A DNA stretch of 64,000 nt from Pseudomonas frederiksbergensis (GTDB taxonomy: Bacteria > Pseudomonadota > Gammaproteobacteria > Pseudomonadales > Pseudomonadaceae). The stretch lies in contig NZ_MOBR01000008.1 of NCBI RefSeq assembly GCF_003732705.1, positions 496,001 to 560,000 on the forward strand, given 5' to 3'. Below the pieces are notes generated by a model. The model worked only from the letters and a program-made list of their open reading frames with translations, was not told the DNA's origin and did not search any database. Shown here in pieces: positions 56,629 through 64,000 of the stretch. Made by a program: the position numbers and the translations under genes. Positions within the stretch are counted from its first letter, which is position 1, and each line of letters begins with the position of its first letter.

Positions 56629-56705
56629 TATCGCGAGCAAGCTTTGCTCATACGGGGTCGTGCGTCTGATGACGCCTGTAGGAGCAAGGCTTGCCCGCGA
56701 TGGCG
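56629..56705. repeat. REP pair flanking the RAYT gene on the left
   Basis: The right arm is TGTAGGAGCAAGGCTTGCCC followed by GCGATGGCG (about 56677-56705), and the left arm (from 56629) is a diverged copy (ATCGCGAGCAAGCTTTGCTC). The variant GCAAGG instead of GCGAGG is shared with the pair on the right of the RAYT. Confidence 0.85.
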
Positions 56706-56800
56706 TCTTTGTAGACACATCCTGAGCAACAGTTTTATCACTCATCCTCTTTTGACGTTCTAGCCTCTCTAACTCAGGCCACGATCAAGGAGGATCATCT

Positions 56801-57259
56801 ATGCCAAGCCCTCACCACGCTCATCGCCTACGTACTGGACGTTATTCAGAATGTGGCCAAATTTATTTGGTGACTGCTGTTGTTCGAAATCGTCAGCCTG
56901 TTTTTTCATGTTTTAAAACAGGCCGATTGGTTGTCGATGCATTTCGGAAGGCGCAGCAGGAGCAGTTCGCCAACTCCCTGGCCTGGGTCGTCATGCCGGA
57001 TCACTTTCATTGGTTGATTGAGCTCCAGAATATTCCACTGCCGAAGCTGATAGCCCGAACCAAATCGCGTACGACGGTGGCGTTAAATCGTGCGATTCAG
57101 CGTGAAGGACCACTTTGGCAGCAGGGATTTCATGATCGGGCGATCCGAAAGGAAGAGGATCTGCAGGCCGTTGCTCGGTATATCGTCCGCAACCCTATAC
57201 GCGCGGGATTAGTTTCGAAGGCAGGGGATTATCCGTTGTGGGACGCGATTTGGTTATGA
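56801..57259 (+). CDS. rayT: REP-associated tyrosine transposase (RAYT)
   Basis: The 152-residue protein is a Y1-type transposase of the IS200/IS605-related RAYT (TnpAREP) family. It has the metal-binding HFH motif (His68, His70) in VMPDHFHWLIEL and a likely catalytic Tyr127 in ARYIVRNPIRAGLV, with the QQGFHDRAIR motif. RAYTs bind and cut single-stranded REP hairpins and are thought to have spread them. REP pairs flank it on both sides, so this is a self-contained REP/RAYT locus. It has a good GGAGG site before the ATG. Confidence 0.92.
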   Translation: MPSPHHAHRLRTGRYSECGQIYLVTAVVRNRQPVFSCFKTGRLVVDAFRKAQQEQFANSLAWVVMPDHFHWLIELQNIPLPKLIARTKSRTTVALNRAIQREGPLWQQGFHDRAIRKEEDLQAVARYIVRNPIRAGLVSKAGDYPLWDAIWL

Positions 57260-57289
57260 GCCTGTTTTGATGTGTATTTACGGGGCCTC

Positions 57290-57378
57290 ATCGCGGGCAA
57301 GCCTTGCTCCTACAGATTCGAGCCGTACACATCATTGTGTCCTGACGTAAATCCGTAGGAGCAAGGCTTGCCCGCGAT
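57290..57378. repeat. REP pair flanking the RAYT gene on the right
   Basis: Inverted arms GCGGGCAAGCCTTGCTCCTA (left, 57290-57314) and GTAGGAGCAAGGCTTGCCCGC (right, ending 57378) flank a ~39-nt spacer. They carry the same GCAAGG core and GATGGCG end as the REP on the left of the RAYT. Confidence 0.9.
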
Positions 57379-57402
57379 GGCGTCCGCTCAGCCGCCCACG
57401 TT

Positions 57403-58479
57403 CTACAGGTTCGTTAATGTCCTTAATGCCGCCTTACGCTCATCAACCGGCAACCCACCCAGCTTCTCCACCTCGGTATAAAACTTCACCCAATCCCCAC
57501 CCACCTGCCTGAACAGCGCCGCAAACGCTGGCACCCATTGGTCGTACAAACCAAACGGCAACAGCTTGGCATTGTTCATCGGCGCATTGACCCATGCGTC
57601 ATAACGCTTGTCCCCGGCCCATTGGCTGTCACGCATTGCTCGATAGTCGCTGCGCAGCCGTTCGAACTCGGCGGCTTTGCGCTGGCGCATCTGCTCGACG
57701 GGCAGGGGTTGGGCGTACAGGTGTTCAAGTCGGGCGCGGGTGTCGAGAACCAATTGCGTGAGCTGGTCGCGCTGTTGCATCGCTTTACCGTTGTCCGGGG
57801 CGAGGCCACGGCTGCCGCGCCATTGGCGGGTGCCTTCCTGCTCGACAAACGTGGCAAAGGATTCGTTGAACTCAGTGTCGTCCTGCACATAAAAACGCTG
57901 ATGGGCCAGTTCATGAAAGATCAGCGTCGCCAGTCGCTCGTCTCCCCAATTCATCATCGAGCTGATAATCGGGTCGTTGAACCAGCCCAGTGTCGAATAA
58001 GCCTCGACCCCACCGATCGACACATCCATGCCTTGCAGGCGTTGCAACGCGGCTTCACCCCGGGCCGCGCTCTGGGTGTAGTAACCGCGATAGGCAACGC
58101 ATCCGGCGATGGGGAAGCAATGGTTTTGCGGCTTCAGGGAAAATTCCGGCGTGGCGAAGACATTCCACACGACATACGGCCGGCCAATGTCGGCGTACAG
58201 ACGATAACTCTGGTTATCCGGCAGGTGCAGATGCTGGCTGGCGAACACCCGGGCCTTTTGTGACTGGGCCAGGTGGGCGCGCAATTGTGGATCGCGCTGG
58301 GGATCGGCAATCACCTGGTTAACCGGCTCACGGGCCCGCAGCAATTGCAGCTGACCATCGGCCAATTGGCTGTAGTAGCTGACGCTGGCGCAACCGTTGA
58401 GCAACAAAAACAACACACCCGGAAACAAAACGCGCAAAACGCGATCAAGTAACCCAAGGCTTGGAAGCGGCCTGATCAC
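57403..58479 (-). CDS. Putative aminopeptidase lipoprotein (PF10023-like)
   Basis: The protein of ~358 residues has a lipoprotein signal (PGVLFLLLNGCASV) and a zinc-protease motif HELAHQRFYVQDD followed by NESFATFVEQEG, as in the putative aminopeptidase family (PF10023). It would act on peptides at the outer membrane or periplasm. The frame is open to 58623; the GTG at 58479 gives a compact signal peptide, but the exact start is uncertain. It is divergent from the tandem lipoproteins. Confidence 0.8.
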   Translation of the reverse strand: MIRPLPSLGLLDRVLRVLFPGVLFLLLNGCASVSYYSQLADGQLQLLRAREPVNQVIADPQRDPQLRAHLAQSQKARVFASQHLHLPDNQSYRLYADIGRPYVVWNVFATPEFSLKPQNHCFPIAGCVAYRGYYTQSAARGEAALQRLQGMDVSIGGVEAYSTLGWFNDPIISSMMNWGDERLATLIFHELAHQRFYVQDDTEFNESFATFVEQEGTRQWRGSRGLAPDNGKAMQQRDQLTQLVLDTRARLEHLYAQPLPVEQMRQRKAAEFERLRSDYRAMRDSQWAGDKRYDAWVNAPMNNAKLLPFGLYDQWVPAFAALFRQVGGDWVKFYTEVEKLGGLPVDERKAALRTLTNL

Positions 58480-58539
58480 AATAAGAACATCCCTGGAAAG
58501 TCTGCCCACAAGACTATCCCGCCACACTGGAGCTCCGCT

Positions 58540-58962
58540 ATGCGCAAGTTGATGCTGACAGGGGGCCTGCTGACGCTGGCCGGTTGTGCCGGATTTGGAA
58601 TGCCCGATCCTGACCCAAACCAAGCGTGGATCGACCTGGCTTCAAAGCAGGAAGATTCGGCGTTGCAAGCGTTGAAAGTCGATGACAAGACTGCCACCGA
58701 CAAACGTTTCTTTGAAGTACAGCCGGGAAGCCATGAATTGAAGGTTCGCTACCAGTTCGCCGTCGATCCCACCAATATCGGCCCTACGAGTGAGCCGCTA
58801 TGGCGAGATTGCCAACTGAGCGTCAAGTTCAAGGATTTCAACGCCGGTGAGCGTTATCAGCTGCAAGCAGGGAATATCGGATTCCGGCCGTGGGCAAAGC
58901 TCTATGACCAGCAGCGAAAAGTCATTGGGCAGGGCACACCCGCAGGCTGCCAACGCACGTGA
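58540..58962 (+). CDS. Small lipoprotein, paralogue 1 of tandem pair
   Basis: The 140-residue protein has a lipobox (LTLAGCAGF, Cys16) and a beta-rich mature part with RFFEVQPGSHELKVRYQF and AGERYQLQAGNIGF. No domain is recognised, although the 'PGSHEL' stretch recurs in many small envelope proteins. The next gene encodes a related protein, so this is a local duplication. GGAG lies before the ATG. Confidence 0.75.
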   Translation: MRKLMLTGGLLTLAGCAGFGMPDPDPNQAWIDLASKQEDSALQALKVDDKTATDKRFFEVQPGSHELKVRYQFAVDPTNIGPTSEPLWRDCQLSVKFKDFNAGERYQLQAGNIGFRPWAKLYDQQRKVIGQGTPAGCQRT

Positions 58963-59002
58963 TCGGCGTTATGCTGAATACCCAATCATCGGGACATTCA
59001 TC

Positions 59003-59422
59003 ATGCGCAGGTTATTGCTGTTGCTCGGGGCGAGCGTTCTTTCCGGTTGCCTGAGCCCGCTGCCGGCCGTCGATCCACAGATGGCCTGGGTCGACCTGTC
59101 TACACCGACCCCCGGTGGCAAGTTAATGATGGCTGAACGCCTGGATAACCAGCGATTGACAGACGGGCGTTTCTTCCAGGTCACCCCCGGCAGTCATGAG
59201 CTGAGGGTGCGATTCGACTTTGAAGTGTTCACGGGCGGCTCGGGGTTCCTGAACGACTCCTCGGAGCGGTTGTGTTACCTGACCATCCGCTACGACCAAT
59301 TCGAGGCCGGCCAGCGTTACATGCTGGAAGGTCGCTCCCTGGCCTTTACCCCCAGCGCCCGGCTGTATAACGCCAAGCGGGAGATCGTGGCCGAAGACCG
59401 GGAAGTCCTCTGCATTATTTGA
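59003..59422 (+). CDS. Small lipoprotein, paralogue 2 of tandem pair
   Basis: The 139-residue protein has a lipobox (ASVLSGCLSP, Cys16) and shares the layout of the gene before it: MAWVDLSTP for QAWIDLASK, RFFQVTPGSHELRVRFDF for RFFEVQPGSHELKVRYQF, and FEAGQRYMLEGRSLAFTPSA for the paralogue's C-terminal motif. The function is unknown. The frame is open from 58847 in the upstream gene, but the ATG at 59003 starts the signal peptide. Confidence 0.75.
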   Translation: MRRLLLLLGASVLSGCLSPLPAVDPQMAWVDLSTPTPGGKLMMAERLDNQRLTDGRFFQVTPGSHELRVRFDFEVFTGGSGFLNDSSERLCYLTIRYDQFEAGQRYMLEGRSLAFTPSARLYNAKREIVAEDREVLCII

Positions 59423-59428
59423 GGTCGA

Positions 59429-59662
59429 TCAACGATCGTTCTTTTGGTAGATGATCTTCTTGGTGCCGTATTCGCATGAGCCAACGACCATGTTCTGATC
59501 GTGGACTTCGTCATTGGTGACGATTTCCAAGGTGTAGGACGAGACGTTATTGGCCTGGATCTTGGCCTCGATCTCGGCCTTGAGTTCTTCACAGGATTTC
59601 GGTGCCGCCAGGGCCGAAGTGGCCAGTGCGCAACAGATAATCGCCAAGGCAAAACGTTTCAT
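59429..59662 (-). CDS. DUF1161 periplasmic protein
   Basis: The 77-residue protein has a signal peptide (ICCALATSALAAPK) and the DUF1161 motif SCEELKAEIEAKIQAN, with two more cysteine/lysine-rich turns (GSCEYGTKKIIYQK). It is related to the second DUF1161 gene at 61638. The function is unknown. ATG at 59662 is the natural start. On the minus strand a promoter-like GAACTC, 17 nt, TCGAA occurs upstream but is a weak match. Confidence 0.85.
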   Translation of the reverse strand: MKRFALAIICCALATSALAAPKSCEELKAEIEAKIQANNVSSYTLEIVTNDEVHDQNMVVGSCEYGTKKIIYQKNDR

Positions 59663-59802
59663 GGTTGAAGCTCCCTTGAGGCAGCGCGCGGGTTGATGCG
59701 CTTGAGCTGCTGTCATTTATTCGACCACAGTTTTGCAGAGCGAGTTCTGACTTCGCTCACAACGCGCGAGTTTAGCCGTTGGGATTGTGTTGTTTGTTCG
59801 AT

Positions 59803-59877
59803 CGCCTTCGCGAGCAAGCTCGCTCCCACATTTTGAAATACATTCCAAATGTGGGAGCGAGCTTGCTCGCGAAGGTG
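59803..59877. repeat. Paired REP palindrome
   Basis: Inverted arms CCTTCGCGAGCAAGCTCGCT (left) and AGCGAGCTTGCTCGCGAAGG (right) with a ~13-nt spacer. It lies between the DUF1161 start and the osmC stop, both on the minus strand. Confidence 0.9.
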
Positions 59878-59899
59878 TCAGTGCAGTCAGCGCCTAATG

Positions 59900-60331
59900 T
59901 TAGCTAACCAGCGTGGCATCCAGAGTGATCTTCGCATTCAACACTTTGGATACCGGGCAGCCCTCTTTGGCCTTGTTGCTCAGTTCCTCGAATTGCGCCT
60001 GGGTCGCCCCGGGGATTTTTGCCTTGAGGATCAGTTTCACCGCGGTGATCGCAAATCCACCGTCCACCTGATCCAGCGTGACCTCGGCATTGGTATCGAT
60101 GCTGTCAGCCTTGAGGCCGGCATCGCCGAGGATCATCGAAAACGCCATGGAGAAACAGCCCGCATGGGCTGCGCCGATCAACTCTTCAGGATTGGTGCCC
60201 TTGCCGCCTTCGAAACGAGCCTTGAAGCCATAGGGCGCTTCCCTGAGAACACCGGTTTCCGTGGAAATAGAACCGATGCCGGTTTTCAGATCACCTTCCC
60301 AATGAGCCGATGCTTTCTTCGTGATAGCCAT
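59900..60331 (-). CDS. osmC: OsmC-family peroxiredoxin
   Basis: The 143-residue protein is an OsmC-type organic hydroperoxide reductase. The active cysteines are in GAAHAGCFSMAFS and EGCPVSKVLN. It detoxifies organic peroxides and is induced by osmotic or envelope stress. It has no signal peptide. An AlgU-type promoter (GAACTT, 17 nt, TCAGA) lies about 60-90 bp upstream. The 3' side ends at a REP pair. Confidence 0.93.
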   Translation of the reverse strand: MAITKKASAHWEGDLKTGIGSISTETGVLREAPYGFKARFEGGKGTNPEELIGAAHAGCFSMAFSMILGDAGLKADSIDTNAEVTLDQVDGGFAITAVKLILKAKIPGATQAQFEELSNKAKEGCPVSKVLNAKITLDATLVS

Positions 60332-60393
60332 GTCTGCCTCCTCAAGATCCGGCGCGGAGTGTCGCGCCTTCGTGGTTTTCGGTTGCTAAGGGT

Positions 60394-60421
60394 TCTGAGG
60401 ATAGAAGACTTGGCAAAGTTC
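60394..60421 (-). promoter_or_regulatory. AlgU (sigma-22)-type promoter of osmC
   Basis: On the minus strand GAACTT (60416-60421) is a perfect -35 match and TCAGA (60394-60398) lies 17 nt downstream, as in the ersA promoter. This fits the known AlgU control of osmC in P. aeruginosa. Confidence 0.8.
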
Positions 60422-60571
60422 ACCTTGTCGGATCAAACCGCTTATCTGGTAGGCAAATTCAGGTCTGCTATTGAAACTCGGGTATATGCCCTCATTGCAT
60501 AGGGAACGCTTTTAGACTCGGCAGGTTTTCGTTCGTGAAAAAACCTGCGCCCCTATTGGAGAAGCAGGTTT

Positions 60572-61573
60572 ATGAAACGATTGTCCGAAATCAAGTACTC
60601 GACCCTCGACCTGGTGCCTGTGCGGGAAAACGGCAGCGCGGCCCAGTCGCTGCGCAATTCCCTGGACCTGGCGCAGCATGTTGAAAAATTTGGCTACAAC
60701 CGCTTTTGGGTCGCCGAACACCACAACATGGACGGCATCGCCAGTTCCGCGACCTCGGTGCTGCTTGGCTATCTGGCCGGCGGCACCTCGACCATTCGCG
60801 TCGGTTCCGGTGGCGTGATGCTGCCCAATCACGCGCCCCTGGTGATCGCCGAACAGTTTGGCACCCTGGAAAGTCTGTACCCCGGCCGTATCGATCTGGG
60901 CTTGGGCCGTGCTCCTGGTTCCGATCAAATGACCGCCCGCGCACTGCGCCGTGAGCGCTCCGGCAGCGCTGACGAGTTCCCGGAAGATGTTGCAGAACTG
61001 GTGCGCTACCTCGGCCCGCGCACGCCGGACCAGCGGATCATCGCGATGCCGGGCACTGGCACCAATGTCCCGGTGTGGTTGCTGGGTTCGAGCCTGTTCA
61101 GTGCACAACTGGCCGGCGAGCGCGGTTTGCCCTACGCCTTTGCCTCGCATTTCGCACCGCGTTTCATGCACGAGGCGATTCGCGTCTACCGCAATCACTT
61201 CAAGCCTTCGGCAGTTCTGGACAAACCCTACGTGATGCTCGGCGTGCCACTGGTGGCGGCCGACACTGACGAACAGGCCGATTACCTGGCGACGTCGGTC
61301 TACCAGCGAATCCTCGCGTTGATGCGTGGCCAGAGCCTGGTGCAACGCCCGCCGGTGAAAACCATGGACGGCCTGTGGCTACCCCATGAAAAAGAAGCCG
61401 TCGGCGATTTCCTCGGTCTGGCCATGGTCGGCAGCCCACAGAAAATCCGCGCCAAACTGGAGGTGCTGATCGAACAGACCCAGGCTGACGAGTTGATCTT
61501 TACCTGCGACCTGTACGAACACGCCGATCGCGTGCATTCCTACGAGTTGCTGGCACAGGTCATGAAAGGCTGA
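60572..61573 (+). CDS. LLM class flavin-dependent oxidoreductase
   Basis: The 333-residue protein is a bacterial luciferase-like flavoprotein with the motif [45 protein letters not shown] and [13 protein letters not shown]. It uses reduced flavin to oxidise an unknown substrate. The ATG follows GGAGAAGCAGG. A Rho-independent terminator follows the stop. Confidence 0.9.
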   Translation: MKRLSEIKYSTLDLVPVRENGSAAQSLRNSLDLAQHVEKFGYNRFWVAEHHNMDGIASSATSVLLGYLAGGTSTIRVGSGGVMLPNHAPLVIAEQFGTLESLYPGRIDLGLGRAPGSDQMTARALRRERSGSADEFPEDVAELVRYLGPRTPDQRIIAMPGTGTNVPVWLLGSSLFSAQLAGERGLPYAFASHFAPRFMHEAIRVYRNHFKPSAVLDKPYVMLGVPLVAADTDEQADYLATSVYQRILALMRGQSLVQRPPVKTMDGLWLPHEKEAVGDFLGLAMVGSPQKIRAKLEVLIEQTQADELIFTCDLYEHADRVHSYELLAQVMKG

Positions 61574-61591
61574 AGCTCAAACGACGGGCAC

Positions 61592-61622
61592 AAAAAAGCC
61601 GACGCAATTGCGTCGGCTTTTT
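61592..61622. terminator. Bidirectional terminator after the LLM gene
   Basis: A perfect stem AAAAAGCCGACGCAA/TTGCGTCGGCTTTTT forms a long hairpin with T5 at its end. It would stop the plus-strand oxidoreductase gene and the minus-strand DUF1161 gene, which converge here. Confidence 0.9.
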
Positions 61623-61637
61623 CATTCTTGAGAGAAA

Positions 61638-61862
61638 TCAGCCTTTCTTGTAGACGATTTCCTTGGAGCCTTTTTCGCACTTGCCGACGACTTTACCGCC
61701 GGCAGCAGTGCCTTTATCGGCAATTTCCAGCGAATAACCAGAAACGCCCTTGGCGTCCAGTTTCGCGGCGATTTCAGCTTTCAGCTCTTCACACGACTTG
61801 CCGTCAGCAAAGGCTGTTCCTGCAAGGCTCAACAAACCTACCGCTAAAATAAACTTCTTCAT
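61638..61862 (-). CDS. DUF1161 periplasmic protein
   Basis: The 74-residue protein has a signal peptide (VGLLSLAGTAFADGK) and the DUF1161 motif SCEELKAEIAAKLDAKGVSGYSLEI. It is a second copy of the 59429 gene; both share SCEELKAEI, YxLEI and a C-terminal Cys-Lys-rich segment (GKCEKGSKEIVYKK). Function is unknown. The ATG at 61862 is chosen over 61871. On the minus strand GAACTT occurs at 61962-61967 but with no good -10 match. Confidence 0.85.
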   Translation of the reverse strand: MKKFILAVGLLSLAGTAFADGKSCEELKAEIAAKLDAKGVSGYSLEIADKGTAAGGKVVGKCEKGSKEIVYKKG

Positions 61863-61984
61863 CGGTTGCATTCCCTGGTCGGATCAATAGGGGCACCCGG
61901 CATTCAGCCAGGTGCACACATGTAGCGCTTTGCCATTCCCTATGGCACTCGGCCAGCGCGCAAGTTCAGAAGCCTAGCTCAAAC

Positions 61985-62200
61985 TCAGCTGCTGGCAATC
62001 CGGAACCCGACTTTCAAGGTCACCTGAAAGTGGGCAGCCTTGCCGTCCTTGATGTGGCCGCGAGTTTCGGTCACTTCGAACCATTCCAGATGCTTGAGGC
62101 TTTTACTGGCTTCGGCCAGCGCGTTGTTGATCGCATCTTCGATGCTGGTAGGGGACGAGCCGACCAGCTCGACTTTCTTGTAGGTGTGATGGTCAGTCAT
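61985..62200 (-). CDS. Dodecin-family flavin-binding protein
   Basis: The 71-residue protein matches dodecin, a dodecameric flavin-binding protein, with the stacking tryptophan in [13 protein letters not shown] and a C-terminal strand [10 protein letters not shown]. It may buffer flavin or protect cells from free-flavin damage. The frame is open to 62275, but the ATG at 62200 follows AAGGAGAACGCC. An AlgU-like promoter lies upstream. Confidence 0.9.
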   Translation of the reverse strand: MTDHHTYKKVELVGSSPTSIEDAINNALAEASKSLKHLEWFEVTETRGHIKDGKAAHFQVTLKVGFRIASS

Positions 62201-62252
62201 GGCGTTCTCCTTGGGTATGAAATACAGCCTAGCAGTGATTTTTCGTATTACT

Positions 62253-62280
62253 TCTGTCGGCCATTCCCACAGCAAAGTTC
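62253..62280 (-). promoter_or_regulatory. Candidate AlgU-type promoter of the dodecin gene
   Basis: On the minus strand GAACTT (62275-62280) is followed after 17 nt by ACAGA (62253-62257). The -35 is perfect; the -10 is 3 of 5 to TCTGA but 4 of 5 to the TCAGA seen at ersA and osmC. Confidence 0.45.
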
Positions 62281-62356
62281 AGATTTACTGCACTTTCTCA
62301 AACCCCTGAAGTCCCAACCAACACACGCTACTCATCACCAATGAAGGAGAGCCATC

Positions 62357-62679
62357 ATGGCCAACACCTCTTTACGCAAAGCCTCATTGCAAAGCATGGA
62401 AGCCGAGATCGAGAGTCTGCTCAAGTCGCTGGAAAACCTGAAGGACGACGCCTCGGACGAGTCGCGTAAAACCCTCAAGGCGCTGAAAAGCAACGCCGAG
62501 AACGCGCTGAAGCATTCTCGTCACCTGCTGAGCGATGCCTACGAAGAAGTGAAAGTGAAAACCCGCGAAACCGGGATCGCGACCCGGGACTACGCCCAGG
62601 AACACCCTTGGACTACAGCGGGTGTCGCCGTGGGTGCTTTGGGTCTACTCGCGGCTTACCTGTTGTGCAAACGCGGCGA

Positions 62680-62683
<4 letters not shown>
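62357..62683 (+). CDS. DUF883 (ElaB/YqjD-like) membrane protein
   Basis: The 108-residue protein has a helical polar N-terminal region and one C-terminal membrane segment ([20 protein letters not shown]), typical of DUF883 proteins that tether to the inner membrane and can bind ribosomes in stationary phase. Its stop TAA overlaps the stop of the convergent trpI gene by two bases. AAGGAG precedes the ATG. Confidence 0.88.

Positions 62684-64000
<1,317 letters not shown>

Noticed and set aside
56801..57259. Full insertion sequence around the transposase gene
   Set aside because: There are no terminal inverted repeats or target duplications of an IS. The protein is a single-copy RAYT-type enzyme next to REP elements.

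Overview
This window is about 64 kb of GC-rich chromosomal DNA from a Pseudomonas of the fluorescens group. The evidence is gene order: algB-kinB-ampDh2, dsbA-cc4-cytochrome c5-engB-ersA-polA, znuA/zur-znuC-znuB, metNIQ, the coxBA-cox11-coxC cluster and trpI/trpB. It also has a high density of paired REP palindromes and one REP-associated tyrosine transposase (RAYT). No IS element, prophage, CRISPR array, tRNA or rRNA was seen. This is core genome with little accessory DNA.

Layout, left to right. 1-4450: a truncated DUF5924/DUF2914 membrane protein, then a four-gene MCE lipid-transport operon (STAS-MlaE permease fusion, MlaF-like ATPase, MCE protein, auxiliary lipoprotein). 4588-7422: nucleoside-recognition membrane protein and GltP glutamate/aspartate symporter, both on the minus strand. 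8122-9122: Ivy-family lysozyme inhibitor, DUF1328 peptide and a small membrane protein. 9561-12708: AlgB-KinB two-component system. 12716-18247: an EAL phosphodiesterase with a CSS sensor, AmpDh2 amidase, a GGDEF cyclase and an EEP-family hydrolase. 18262-23959: DsbA, cytochromes c4 and c5, EngB, the sRNA ErsA and DNA polymerase I. 24034-29223: DUF2782, ThrB, zinc uptake (ZnuA, Zur, ZnuC, ZnuB) and a lipoprotein. 29336-34289: catalase HPII and the methionine ABC transporter.

34569-43227 is the aa3-type cytochrome c oxidase with its assembly set: subunits II, I and III, Cox11, SURF1, a second Sco-like protein, heme A synthase, heme O synthase and SCO1. 43599-46692 holds a hypothetical gene and a beta-carbonic anhydrase/SulP transporter pair. 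46936-47994 is a PA0069-type radical SAM gene with a LexA box. 48065-51910 encodes a three-subunit periplasmic GMC dehydrogenase. 52207-56619 has a DSP-like phosphatase, YheV, oligopeptidase A, a gamma-carbonic anhydrase-like protein and a HAD phosphatase. 56801-57259 is the RAYT. 57403-62683 holds small envelope and stress genes: an aminopeptidase, two tandem lipoproteins, two DUF1161 proteins, OsmC, a luciferase-like oxidoreductase, dodecin and DUF883. The window ends with trpI and the 5' part of trpB.

The strongest regulatory signals read from the bases are AlgU (sigma-22)-type promoters for ersA and osmC, with a weaker one for dodecin; a LexA operator nested in a larger inverted repeat in front of the radical SAM gene; and a candidate Zur site between znuA and zur. 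No clearly new multi-gene defence or mobile system was found. The best candidates for new biology are the RAYT with its REP variant, the LexA hairpin leader, the second Sco-like protein in the oxidase operon, and the cluster of AlgU signals near 60-62 kb.
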